From Salinisphaera sp035690525 (lineage in GTDB: Bacteria; Pseudomonadota; Gammaproteobacteria; Nevskiales; Salinisphaeraceae): DNA of 62,240 nt. Made by a program: the position numbers and the translations under genes. Numbering within the stretch: position 1 is the first letter of the stretch; every line of letters begins with the position of its first letter. Location of the stretch: the NCBI RefSeq assembly GCF_035690525.1, contig NZ_DASSKM010000110.1, forward strand, positions 1-62,240. The letters run 5' to 3'. Positions 54,541-62,240 of the stretch are shown one piece after another. A model generated the notes under the pieces. The model was not told the origin of the DNA. It made no database searches and worked only from the letters and a program-made list of their open reading frames with translations.

Positions 54541-55590
54541 ATGATGCAAGCACGTATTGTCGCCAAGGGGCTGTTCGCCTGTTTCGACTCCGGCCTGACC
54601 GATGCCGATGGCGCTCCGGTCAACGTCGAGATCTCCGCCGTGGCCTGGAACGGCGAGCGCCTGGTTTTCGGCAGCGACAAGAACATCCCGGGCGCCCACC
54701 GCTCGCCGGTGTTCTCGCTGGCCATCGAGGACGGCCGCCCGGTCGAAGACTCGCTGTCCTACTACAGCGCCGATCTGATCAAGAGCGCGGAGAAATACGA
54801 GGATTTCGCGCTGACCGAGGACGGCGCGCATATGGTCGCGACGACCGGCTTTGACCGCGTCGCCGAGGACGGCGCGCATCAAGATGTATACAACCGGCTG
54901 CTGGTCTGGCCCTGCGGTTCGCCGGACGCCCCGCAACTCGTGGCCGAACGCGATGATACTGCCGGTGTGCGCAGTTCGGTGGCGCTGCGCGCGGATCTGG
55001 CCGCGGTTCTCGGCGCCCCGTATTCCAAGATCGAGGGCTTGGCGAGCGTGCCCGGCGAGCAGGGTGGCGATCCGCTGCTGCTGTTCGGCATTCGCGAAAT
55101 CGGCAGCGATCATGAAAACTTCGATTATGTCGCCAAGGTGGTCGGCGTGCCGTACCGGATGTCGGGCGATGCGCTGACCCTGACCGGCGATTTCGAGCTT
55201 GCGTACGAATTCGACCCGTCAAGCCGGGAGGGCGTCCGGTTCGAGGTGGGCCTGTCGAGTCTGGAGTACGATCCGGCACGTCGGCGGCTTTATTTCCTCA
55301 CCAGTTTCGAGGTCGACGACGGCGCGGGCGGCGATCATGTCGGCGCGTATCTGTGGTCGGCCCCGCTGGCGGATTTTCGTGCGGGCGTCGAGCCCGCGCT
55401 GGTGTCGGACGAAAACGGCGAGGTGCTGGAGTTCCGTAACAAGGCCGAAGGCGTGGCCGTGCTGCCGGACGGCCGGCTGTTTGTCGTTTACGATCCGGAT
55501 CGCGCTCTCGAACTCGAGGACGACCATCCGCAGGCGGTGCGCGGCGCCCACGAAGCGCCCTATACCCTGCTCGAGCTGGTAACGGACTGA
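54541..55590 (+). CDS. Conserved hypothetical protein, probable beta-propeller
   Basis: 349 residues, no signal peptide, acidic. Repeating blocks with FGSDKNIPGAHRSPVFSLAI, IEGLASVPGEQGGDPLLLFG, LSSLEYDPARRRLYFLTSFE and AEGVAVLPDGRLFVVYDPDR suggest four or more blades; it faintly resembles DUF3616-type proteins, but I do not claim that family. It lies 27 bp after ubiA, possibly co-transcribed, 70 bp before bioA. Function unknown. Confidence 0.65.
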   Translation: MMQARIVAKGLFACFDSGLTDADGAPVNVEISAVAWNGERLVFGSDKNIPGAHRSPVFSLAIEDGRPVEDSLSYYSADLIKSAEKYEDFALTEDGAHMVATTGFDRVAEDGAHQDVYNRLLVWPCGSPDAPQLVAERDDTAGVRSSVALRADLAAVLGAPYSKIEGLASVPGEQGGDPLLLFGIREIGSDHENFDYVAKVVGVPYRMSGDALTLTGDFELAYEFDPSSREGVRFEVGLSSLEYDPARRRLYFLTSFEVDDGAGGDHVGAYLWSAPLADFRAGVEPALVSDENGEVLEFRNKAEGVAVLPDGRLFVVYDPDRALELEDDHPQAVRGAHEAPYTLLELVTD

Positions 55591-55660
55591 AGCGCGGTCG
55601 CGAGCCGGTTAGAATGCCGGACCGCCGTTTCCGGCAAAGCCCGACAACCAAGTATTGCTC

Positions 55661-57022
55661 ATGACCAATCAGGACCTCGTCGCCCGCGATCTGAACGTGC
55701 TCTGGCACCCGTGCACGCAGATGAAGGATACGCGGCAACTGCCACCGATTCCCATGCGTCGCGGCGAGGGCGTCTGGCTCGAGGATTTCGACGGCAATCG
55801 GTATATCGACGCCGTGAGTTCCTGGTGGGTCAATATCTTTGGCCACGCCAACCCGACCATCAACGCGCGCATCAAGCGCCAGCTCGATACCATCGAGCAC
55901 GTCATGCTGGCGGGTTTCACCCACGAACCGGCGGTGGAATTGGCCGAGCGCCTGGTCGAGATCACGCCCGCCGGTCTGGACAAAGTCTTTTACGCCGACA
56001 ACGGCTCGGCCGCGGTCGAAGTCGCGCTCAAAATGAGCTTCCACTATTGGCGCAATACCGGTCACGGCGAGAAGACGCGCTTCATCAACCTCGGCAACAG
56101 CTATCACGGCGAAACGCTCGGCGCGCTCGCGGTCGGCGATGTCGCGCTTTACAAGAAGACCTACGAGCCGTTGCTGCTCAAACCGCTGACCGCGCGCTCG
56201 CCGGACTGTTTCTACCGCGAGCCGGGCGTGTCCTGGGAGGAGCACAGCCGCGCCGTGTTCGCCGAGATGGAGGCGCTGCTGGCCGAACACGGGCACGAGA
56301 CCTGCGCGGTGATCGTCGAGCCGCTGCTGCAGTGCGCCGGCCATATGCGCATGTATCACCCGGTATATCTCGAGCTGCTGCGCGAGGCCTGTGATCGTTA
56401 CAACGTACATCTGATCGCCGACGAGATCGCCACCGGTTTCGGCCGCACCGGCACGCTGTTCGCCTGCGAGCAGGCGGGCGATGGTGCCGGTATCACGCCG
56501 GACTTCATGTGCCTGTCCAAGGGCATCACCGCCGGCTATCTTCCGATGTCGGTGGCGCTCACGACGAACGATATCTACGACGCTTTCTACGACGAATACG
56601 AAAACCTCACCGCCTTTCTGCACTCGCACTCGTACACCGGCAATCCGCTGGCCTGCGCGGCGGCGCTGGCCACGCTCGACGAATTCGCCGCTCGCGACCA
56701 GATCAACGCCAATCGCGTGCTTGCCGAGCGCATGGCCCGCGCCACCGCCGGCCTGGCCGATCATCCGCACGTCGCCGAGGTGCGCCAGACCGGCATGGTG
56801 CTCGCCATCGAGATGGTCAAGGACAAGGCCAGCCGTACGCCGTTCGATTGGCGCGAGCGGCGCGGGCTGTCGGTGTATCGGCACGGGCTGACGCGTCAGG
56901 CGCTGCTGCGCCCGCTCGGCGACACGATCTATTTCATGCCGCCCTATGTGATCACGCCGGAGCAGATCGACCATCTGGCCGAAGTGGCCGCCGAGGGGAT
57001 CGATCACGCCGTCTCGACTTAA
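55661..57022 (+). CDS. bioA: Adenosylmethionine-8-amino-7-oxononanoate aminotransferase
   Basis: 453 residues from the ATG at 55661 (TTG 55655 also possible). Class III PLP enzyme with PLP lysine K287 in CLSKGITAGY. The LWHPCTQMK opening and AVSSWWVNIFGHANP are BioA-specific. It makes 7,8-diaminopelargonate for biotin. The other bio genes are not in the window. A strong terminator follows. Confidence 0.94.
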   Translation: MTNQDLVARDLNVLWHPCTQMKDTRQLPPIPMRRGEGVWLEDFDGNRYIDAVSSWWVNIFGHANPTINARIKRQLDTIEHVMLAGFTHEPAVELAERLVEITPAGLDKVFYADNGSAAVEVALKMSFHYWRNTGHGEKTRFINLGNSYHGETLGALAVGDVALYKKTYEPLLLKPLTARSPDCFYREPGVSWEEHSRAVFAEMEALLAEHGHETCAVIVEPLLQCAGHMRMYHPVYLELLREACDRYNVHLIADEIATGFGRTGTLFACEQAGDGAGITPDFMCLSKGITAGYLPMSVALTTNDIYDAFYDEYENLTAFLHSHSYTGNPLACAAALATLDEFAARDQINANRVLAERMARATAGLADHPHVAEVRQTGMVLAIEMVKDKASRTPFDWRERRGLSVYRHGLTRQALLRPLGDTIYFMPPYVITPEQIDHLAEVAAEGIDHAVST

Positions 57023-57095
57023 ATCGAAGGCGCTGCTAGCCTGTACCGTTCGCGCAACGGCGCCGCCTTGCGCTCTTGACTATGTAAATGTCGCG

Positions 57096-57130
57096 AAACG
57101 GTCGCCGTCTCGGGCGACCGTTTTGTTTTT
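57096..57130 (+). terminator. Rho-independent terminator after bioA
   Basis: AAACGGTCGCC-gtctcg-GGCGACCGTTTT then GTTTTT. An 11-bp stem with T-run. Confidence 0.9.
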
Positions 57131-57141
57131 CAACGCTATGA

Positions 57142-57222
57142 GAGGGCGTTTACAAAACGTAGCGAGCGCTGTCGGTTCGGCCAGCCGAAGCGACAGGCGC
57201 AGTGGTTTTATAAACGCCCTTC
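57142..57222. repeat. 81-bp inverted-repeat hairpin (MITE-like) before greA
   Basis: The ends are GAGGGCGTTTACAAAAC (57142-57158) and, on the other strand, GAAGGGCGTTTATAAAAC (57205-57222), differing by one base and one insertion. The inside forms TGTCGgTTCGG-ccag-CCGAAgCGACA with flanking GCGC. The whole folds as one long stem. No clear target-site duplication is visible. It ends 21 bp before greA. Confidence 0.65.
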
Positions 57223-57243
57223 GAATCATGCCGAGGTGGTTTC

Positions 57244-57726
57244 ATGGACCGTACGCCACTGACCGAAAGCGGTGCGCGGGCGCTGCGAGATGAACTCGAA
57301 CGCCTGAAGAAGAAGGAACGGCCGCGTATCGTCGCGGCGATCGAGGAAGCCCGCGCGCACGGCGATCTCAAGGAGAACGCCGAATACCATGCCGCCAAGG
57401 AAGAGCAGAGCTTCAACGAGGGCCGCATCTCCGAGGTCGAAGCCAAGCTGGCTTCGGCGCAAATCGTGGATGTGGCCAGGGCCGGCGCACAGGCCAACGG
57501 GCGCATTATCTTCGGCGCGACCGTGGATCTGGCGGATGAGGATTCCGGCGGTGAACTGACGTATCAGATCGTCGGCGAGGACGAGGCCGACATCAAGAAA
57601 GGCCTGCTGTCGTTCGCCTCGCCGATCGCCCGCGCCTTGATCGGCAAGAGCGAAGGCGATGTGGTGGACGTGGACGTTCCGGGCGGTAAGCGCACGCTCG
57701 AGGTGGTCGAGGTGCGTTACCGCTGA
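57244..57726 (+). CDS. greA: Transcription elongation factor GreA
   Basis: 160 residues. N-terminal coiled coil with DELERLKKKERPRIV and the tip acids of the AHGDLKENAEYHAAKEEQS segment; C-terminal FKBP-like domain ending VVEVRYR. It stimulates transcript cleavage by RNA polymerase. A GAGGTGG ribosome binding site precedes the ATG. The MITE-like hairpin is directly upstream. Confidence 0.96.
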   Translation: MDRTPLTESGARALRDELERLKKKERPRIVAAIEEARAHGDLKENAEYHAAKEEQSFNEGRISEVEAKLASAQIVDVARAGAQANGRIIFGATVDLADEDSGGELTYQIVGEDEADIKKGLLSFASPIARALIGKSEGDVVDVDVPGGKRTLEVVEVRYR

Positions 57727-57747
57727 TCGGTCGCCGCTACGGCCGGA

Positions 57748-58038
57748 TCAGCGGCTGTCGCTGTCCGGGTTGGGGCGATAGAGCGTGGCGGTCCGGCCGA
57801 TCTGCTGCACGCAGGCGGCTTCGAGCGCCCGACAGGCTTGCTCGACTTCGCTCTTGAACGCCGCCTTGTCATCCGCCGCGAGTTTGATCTTGACCAGTTC
57901 GTGATCGGTTAGCGCCCGGTCGACTTCGGCCAGCACGGCTTCGCTCAGACCGGCCGCGCCCGACTGCACGATCGGCTTGAGGTGATGGGCCTGTTTCTTC
58001 AGTGAGAGCCGAGTCGGTTTATTCAGGGCGACGGGCAT
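57748..58038 (-). CDS. yhbY: Ribosome assembly RNA-binding protein YhbY
   Basis: 96 residues from the ATG at 58038. CRM domain with LSLKKQAHHLKPIVQSGAAG, LTDHELVKIKL and a GRTATLYR end. It binds 50S precursors. Divergent from rlmE by 38 bp, convergent with greA by 21 bp, the usual arrangement. Confidence 0.93.
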   Translation of the reverse strand: MPVALNKPTRLSLKKQAHHLKPIVQSGAAGLSEAVLAEVDRALTDHELVKIKLAADDKAAFKSEVEQACRALEAACVQQIGRTATLYRPNPDSDSR

Positions 58039-58076
58039 GGCGTCCATCTTTACCAGCAAAACGGCAGTATAAGCCC

Positions 58077-58694
58077 ATGAGCAAGCGCGGTGACACCAAA
58101 CGCTGGTTGACGGCGCACCGGTCCGACCCATACGTCCGGGCGGCGCAGTCCGACAACTACCGTTCGCGGGCGGTCTACAAACTCGCTGAGATCGACGACA
58201 AGGATCGGCTGCTGGCCGGCGCGTGCTGCGTGATCGACCTCGGCGCCGCGCCGGGCGGCTGGAGCCAGTACGTGCGCCGCCGCCGGCCGGAGGCCCGTGT
58301 AATTGCGCTGGACCGACTGGCGATGGACGCGATCGACGGGGTGCGGTTCCTGCAGGCCGATTTTGCGGAGCACGACGGACTCGACGCGCTACTGGCCGAA
58401 CTCGCGGGCGCACCGGCCGATCTTGTACTTTCCGATATGGCCCCCAATCTTTCCGGTGTAAAGGCCGCCGATCAAGCCGGCGTCATGCAACTCGCCGAGT
58501 TGTCGCTGTCGCTCTGCAACGATGTGCTGCGGCCGGGTGGGAAGCTGTTGATCAAGGTCTTTCAGGGCGAGGGTTTCGACCAACTGCTGGGTGATATGCG
58601 CTCGTGTTTCGCGCGGGTCGTGGTGCGCAAGCCCAAGGCATCGCGCGACGCGAGCCGCGAGATGTACCTGCTCGGCTTGGGCTGGGGGCAGTGA
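58077..58694 (+). CDS. rlmE: 23S rRNA (uridine-2552-2'-O) methyltransferase
   Basis: 205 residues from the ATG at 58077. SAM motif DLGAAPGGWSQYVR, then ADLVLSDMAPNLSGVKAAD and LLIKVFQGEGFD, carrying the K-D-K-E catalytic set. It methylates the ribosomal A-loop and is heat-inducible in E. coli. ftsH follows, as in relatives. Confidence 0.96.
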   Translation: MSKRGDTKRWLTAHRSDPYVRAAQSDNYRSRAVYKLAEIDDKDRLLAGACCVIDLGAAPGGWSQYVRRRRPEARVIALDRLAMDAIDGVRFLQADFAEHDGLDALLAELAGAPADLVLSDMAPNLSGVKAADQAGVMQLAELSLSLCNDVLRPGGKLLIKVFQGEGFDQLLGDMRSCFARVVVRKPKASRDASREMYLLGLGWGQ

Positions 58695-58818
58695 GGGCAA
58701 GCCCTCGTATCGCGCCGCTCGGCGGCATGAATTAAGACCATGATGGTTTACACTGGCGGTAGATAGCCGACCGAATAACCAATACGATCGCCGGGGACGG
58801 CGCTCGAGGACGACGATC

Positions 58819-60783
58819 TTGAACGAACTTGCGAAGAATTTGCTGCTCTGGGTGGTGATCGCGCTCGTGCTGATGAGCGTGTTTTCCAGCTTCGCGCCGT
58901 CCGACTCGACCGGATCGAGTATGGCGTATTCGAGCTTTCTGACGAAGGTCAAGAACGGCAACGTTGCCCAAGTGCATATCGAGAATCACAAGATAAGCGG
59001 GCAGTTGGCCTCTGGTCAGAAGTTCAATACCTACAGCCCGGAAACCGATAACAAGGCGATGATCGGCACGCTGCTCGAGCATAACGTCCAGATCACCGGC
59101 GAGCCGCCGAATCAGGGGTCGTTCCTCAAGCAGATCCTGATCTCCTGGTTCCCCTTCCTGCTGCTGATCGGCGTATGGATTTACTTCATGCGTCAAATGC
59201 AGGGCGGCGGCAAGGGCGGCGGCGCCATGTCGTTCGGCAAGTCCAAGGCCAAGATGATGGCCGCGGACCAGATCAAGCTCACGTTCGCCGATGTCGCCGG
59301 CGTCGAGGAGGCCAAGTCCGAAGTCCAGGAGCTGGTCGAATTTCTCTCGGAGCCGTCCAAGTTTCAGCGCGTCGGCGGCAAGATACCGCGCGGCGTGCTG
59401 ATGGTCGGCTCGCCGGGCACCGGTAAAACGCTGCTGGCCAAGGCGATCGCCGGCGAGGCGGGGGTGCCGTTCTTCTCGATCTCCGGCTCGGACTTCGTCG
59501 AGATGTTCGTCGGCGTCGGTGCATCGCGTGTGCGCGATATGTTCGAGCAGGCCAAGAAGCAGGCGCCGTGTATTATCTTCATCGACGAGATCGACGCGGT
59601 CGGGCGTCAGCGCGGCGCCGGTCTCGGCGGCGGGCACGACGAGCGTGAACAGACGCTCAACCAGTTGCTGGTCGAAATGGACGGTTTCGAAGGCAGCGAG
59701 GGCGTGATCGTGATCGCCGCCACCAACCGCCCCGATGTGCTCGACCCGGCGTTGCTGCGCCCGGGCCGCTTCGACCGCCAGGTGGTGGTGCCGTTGCCGG
59801 ACGTGCGTGGCCGCGAGCAGATCCTGAAGGTTCACATGAAGAACGTGCCGGTGCACGAGAACGTCAAGCCGAGCATTCTGGCGCGCGGCTGCCCGGGTTT
59901 CTCGGGCGCCGATCTGGCCAATTTGGTGAACGAGGCGGCACTGTTCGCCGCGCGCGCCAACAAGAAGGAAGTCACCCAGGACGACTTCGAGCGCGCCAAG
60001 GACAAGATCATGATGGGCGCCGAGCGCAAGTCCATGATCATGAACGAGGACGACAAGCGCATGACGGCCTACCACGAGGCCGGGCACGCGATTATCGGCC
60101 TGTCCGTGCCGCAGCACGACCCGGTGCACAAGGTCACCATCGTGCCTAGAGGCCGGGCGCTGGGCGTGACCATGTTCCTGCCCGAGGAGGATCGCTACAG
60201 CTACTCCAAGCAGCGGCTGATCAGCCAGATCTGCTCGCTGTACGGCGGCCGGCTGGCCGAGGAGATCATCTACGGTAAGGACATGGTTACGACCGGCGCC
60301 TCCAACGATATCGAGCGGGTGACCGAGATCGCGCGCAATATGGTTACCAAGTGGGGTCTGTCGGATCGCATGGGCCCGATCGCCTACAACACCGAGGACA
60401 GCGAACCGTTCCTCGGCCGGGCGGCGGCCCAGGGCGGCGGCATCTCGGACGAAACCGTGCATGCCATCGACGAGGAGATGCGCGCGATTATCGATAGCTG
60501 CTACGAGCGGTCGCGCCAGATTCTCGAAGACAACATGGACAAGCTGCACCTGATGGCCGAGGCGCTCATGAAGTACGAGACCATCGACCGTAAGCAGATC
60601 GACGAAATCATGCAGGGCCACGAGCCGGGCCCGCCGGAAAGCTGGAACGATTCGGATCCGTCCGGCCCCGGCAACGGCGGCACCGGCGCCAGCATCGGAC
60701 AGGACCAGGGCGCCGACAAATCGGACGGCGGCAGGCGGGGCAACGACAACGTGCCGAGTCCGGCCCACAACCGGCAGTCCTAG
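58819..60783 (+). CDS. ftsH: ATP-dependent zinc metalloprotease FtsH
   Basis: 654 residues from a TTG with GAGGA 8 bases upstream. Two membrane helices flank a small periplasmic domain (about 25-105); AAA+ Walker A GSPGTGKT (197-204), Walker B FIDEIDAVG, second-region arginines in LRPGRFDRQVV, zinc motif HEAGH (419-423). It degrades sigma-32, LpxC and membrane proteins. The C-terminal tail is Gly/Asp-rich. A strong terminator follows. Confidence 0.97.
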   Translation: MNELAKNLLLWVVIALVLMSVFSSFAPSDSTGSSMAYSSFLTKVKNGNVAQVHIENHKISGQLASGQKFNTYSPETDNKAMIGTLLEHNVQITGEPPNQGSFLKQILISWFPFLLLIGVWIYFMRQMQGGGKGGGAMSFGKSKAKMMAADQIKLTFADVAGVEEAKSEVQELVEFLSEPSKFQRVGGKIPRGVLMVGSPGTGKTLLAKAIAGEAGVPFFSISGSDFVEMFVGVGASRVRDMFEQAKKQAPCIIFIDEIDAVGRQRGAGLGGGHDEREQTLNQLLVEMDGFEGSEGVIVIAATNRPDVLDPALLRPGRFDRQVVVPLPDVRGREQILKVHMKNVPVHENVKPSILARGCPGFSGADLANLVNEAALFAARANKKEVTQDDFERAKDKIMMGAERKSMIMNEDDKRMTAYHEAGHAIIGLSVPQHDPVHKVTIVPRGRALGVTMFLPEEDRYSYSKQRLISQICSLYGGRLAEEIIYGKDMVTTGASNDIERVTEIARNMVTKWGLSDRMGPIAYNTEDSEPFLGRAAAQGGGISDETVHAIDEEMRAIIDSCYERSRQILEDNMDKLHLMAEALMKYETIDRKQIDEIMQGHEPGPPESWNDSDPSGPGNGGTGASIGQDQGADKSDGGRRGNDNVPSPAHNRQS

Positions 60784-60796
60784 GGCCTTTGCTGTG

Positions 60797-60832
60797 AAGC
60801 CGGCGACTCGATCCGGGGCGCCGGCTTTTTTC
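60797..60832 (+). terminator. Rho-independent terminator after ftsH
   Basis: AAGCCGGCG...CGCCGGCTTTTTT, a 9-bp stem with loop of 13 and a six-T run. Confidence 0.88.
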
Positions 60833-60843
60833 GTGCTTTATCC

Positions 60844-61704
60844 ATGATGCCGACTCGCCGCAACGACAGACCGGTCGCGCTGGCCGGCGCGTCGCGGCGT
60901 GTATCGCTAGCCGAGCCGGCGGTGATGGGCGTGCTCAATATTACGCCGGACTCGTTTTCCGACGGCGGGCGCTATATCGAGGTCGAGGCGGCGGTCGAGC
61001 GCGCGCTGGCGATGGTCGAGCAAGGCGCGGCCATCGTCGACATCGGCGGCGAATCCACGCGCCCGGGCGCGACGCCGGTTTCGAGTCAGGCGGAACTCGC
61101 GCGCGTGTTGCCGGTGGTCGAGGCGCTGCGCGCCGAAAGCCCGGTTTTTATTTCGGTCGATACGAGCAACCCCGAAGTCATTCGCGCGGTGTGCGAAAGC
61201 GGCGCCGACATGATCAACGATATCCGCGGGCTATCGCGCCCGAAAGCGCTCGAGGCGGTGGTCGCCGCCGACGCCGCCGCCTGCGTGATGCATATGCAGG
61301 GCGCGCCGGCGAACATGCAGTCGGCGCCGGTCTATGCCGATGTCGTCGCCGAAATCCGTGGTTATCTCGCTCATCGCGTGGCGGCTTGTCGCGCGGCCGG
61401 CATGGCGCCCGAACGCATCGCCGTGGACCCGGGTTTCGGGTTCGGCAAGACGCTGGAACACAATCTGGCCTTGCTGCGCGCGATTGGAGAACTCGGCGTG
61501 GAAGGGCACCCGGTTCTCATGGGCGTATCGCGCAAATCGATGTTCGCGCGCCTGTTCGGGCGCGACGACATGGACGCGCGCATCAACGGCAGTCTCGGTG
61601 CGGCTTTCTGGGCGACGCTGCAGGGTGTGGGTATCATACGTTGCCACGATGTCCGCCGGACCGTGCAAATGGTGGCGCTGGCGCGGCATCTGATGCAGGG
61701 CTGA
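60844..61704 (+). CDS. folP: Dihydropteroate synthase
   Basis: 286 residues. Signature VMGVLNITPDSFSDGGRY (about 27-44), GGESTRPGATPVS (about 67-79), and a late GVSRKSMFARLFGR. TIM barrel; the target of sulfonamides. An alternative ATG is at 60847. glmM follows, conserved order. Confidence 0.96.
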   Translation: MMPTRRNDRPVALAGASRRVSLAEPAVMGVLNITPDSFSDGGRYIEVEAAVERALAMVEQGAAIVDIGGESTRPGATPVSSQAELARVLPVVEALRAESPVFISVDTSNPEVIRAVCESGADMINDIRGLSRPKALEAVVAADAAACVMHMQGAPANMQSAPVYADVVAEIRGYLAHRVAACRAAGMAPERIAVDPGFGFGKTLEHNLALLRAIGELGVEGHPVLMGVSRKSMFARLFGRDDMDARINGSLGAAFWATLQGVGIIRCHDVRRTVQMVALARHLMQG

Positions 61705-61746
61705 ACGAACGTGTGACGCCGGCCGCCATATCGAAGGGAGCACCGA

Positions 61747-62240
61747 GTGGGTCAGAAATACTTTGGAACCGACGGCATCCGCGGCGAGGTCGGAGAATGG
61801 CCGATGACGCCGGACTTCGCGCTGCGGCTGGGCTGGGCCGCCGGGCGCGTGCTGCTGCGACGTCTGGACCAGCGCGACAGCGACCGGGTTCGCGGCGCGC
61901 GGCCTTGCGTGGTCATCGGCAAGGACACGCGGCTGTCCGGCTATATGTTCGAATCCGCGCTCGAGGCGGGTTTTGCCTCCGCCGGGGTCGATGTTCTGTT
62001 GGTCGGTCCGCTCGCGACACCGGGCATCGCCTATCTGGCGCGCACCTTCCGGGCGCTCGCCGGCGTGGTCATCAGCGCCTCGCATAATCCGTTCGCCGAC
62101 AACGGGGTGAAGTTCTTCTCCCGTCACGGTCAGAAGCTCGACGACGCACTGGAAGCCGATATCGAAGCCGAGCTGGAGCAGCCGCTCACCTGTGTGGCTT
62201 CGGACCGTCTGGGCCGGGCCCGTCGCGTGGAAAGCGCGTC
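61747..62240 (+). CDS. glmM: Phosphoglucosamine mutase, N-terminal part (runs off window)
   Basis: GTG start at 61747 with AAGGGAG 6 bases upstream. Begins GQKYFGTDGIRGEVG; the phosphoserine loop VISASHNPFADNG holds Ser112 as the catalytic serine. It isomerises glucosamine-6-phosphate to glucosamine-1-phosphate for peptidoglycan and LPS precursors. About 164 codons are seen; the family has about 445. Confidence 0.96.
   Translation, partial: MGQKYFGTDGIRGEVGEWPMTPDFALRLGWAAGRVLLRRLDQRDSDRVRGARPCVVIGKDTRLSGYMFESALEAGFASAGVDVLLVGPLATPGIAYLARTFRALAGVVISASHNPFADNGVKFFSRHGQKLDDALEADIEAELEQPLTCVASDRLGRARRVESA

Overview
The window reads as a GC-rich gammaproteobacterial chromosome from a halophilic or halotolerant organism. 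Ectoine genes (ectA, ectB, ectC) and the ectoine hydroxylase gene ectD are present. Several blocks have classic gammaproteobacterial gene order, and the E2 subunit of 2-oxoglutarate dehydrogenase carries an unusually acidic linker. A Salinisphaera-like bacterium is my best guess; that is an inference from content and cannot be proved from the sequence alone.

Layout. 0-1.7 kb: the 3' end of a type I restriction gene (hsdR), a tRNA-Leu, and a decayed hicBA-type toxin-antitoxin pair whose toxin gene carries a frameshift and a stop. 1.7-9.5 kb: a MaoC-type dehydratase, galU, then sucA-sucB-lpd (complete 2-oxoglutarate dehydrogenase). 9.6-18.0 kb: yebC-ruvC-ruvA-ruvB-ybgC-tolQ-tolR-tolA-tolB-pal-cpoB, tightly packed with start/stop overlaps. 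18.0-19.8 kb: queE and queC (queuosine precursor) separated by a three-hairpin repeat, then tRNA-Lys. 20-34 kb: an accessory-looking mix of two small membrane-protein genes, an MFS transporter, ilvE, rlpA, ectD, a PHP phosphoesterase, an aldo/keto reductase, a PHA-synthase-like protein without its nucleophile, an FAD dehydrogenase and a thioesterase.

32-43 kb: the conserved quality-control and heat-shock region smpB / rnfH / bamE / recN / nadK / grpE / dnaK / dnaJ / dapB. An NSS-family transporter sits where ratA usually lies. A perfect LexA-type palindrome precedes recN, and sigma-32-like promoters precede grpE and dnaK. 42.8-47.7 kb: carA and carB, with a start-less GxxExxY remnant between them and carB broken into two overlapping frames by an apparent one-base loss. 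47.7-57.1 kb: the ectABC operon, queH, gshA, ubiA, an unknown protein and bioA, lying between carB and greA, which are often adjacent in relatives. 57.2-62.2 kb: greA-yhbY-rlmE-ftsH-folP-glmM in the usual order, glmM running off the right edge.

The most unusual signals are mostly outside ordinary genes. They are: (1) a three-hairpin element near queC and again between ectB and ectC, whose outer stem differs by paired, compensatory changes; (2) a 469-bp gene-free element at 51.5 kb with hairpin-bearing inverted ends; (3) a dispersed palindromic repeat with copies at 22.9, 26.1 and 40.7 kb; (4) an 81-bp inverted-repeat hairpin in front of greA; (5) an ectA whose only full-length start appears to be AUU; and (6) the split carB. 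None could be searched against a database here.
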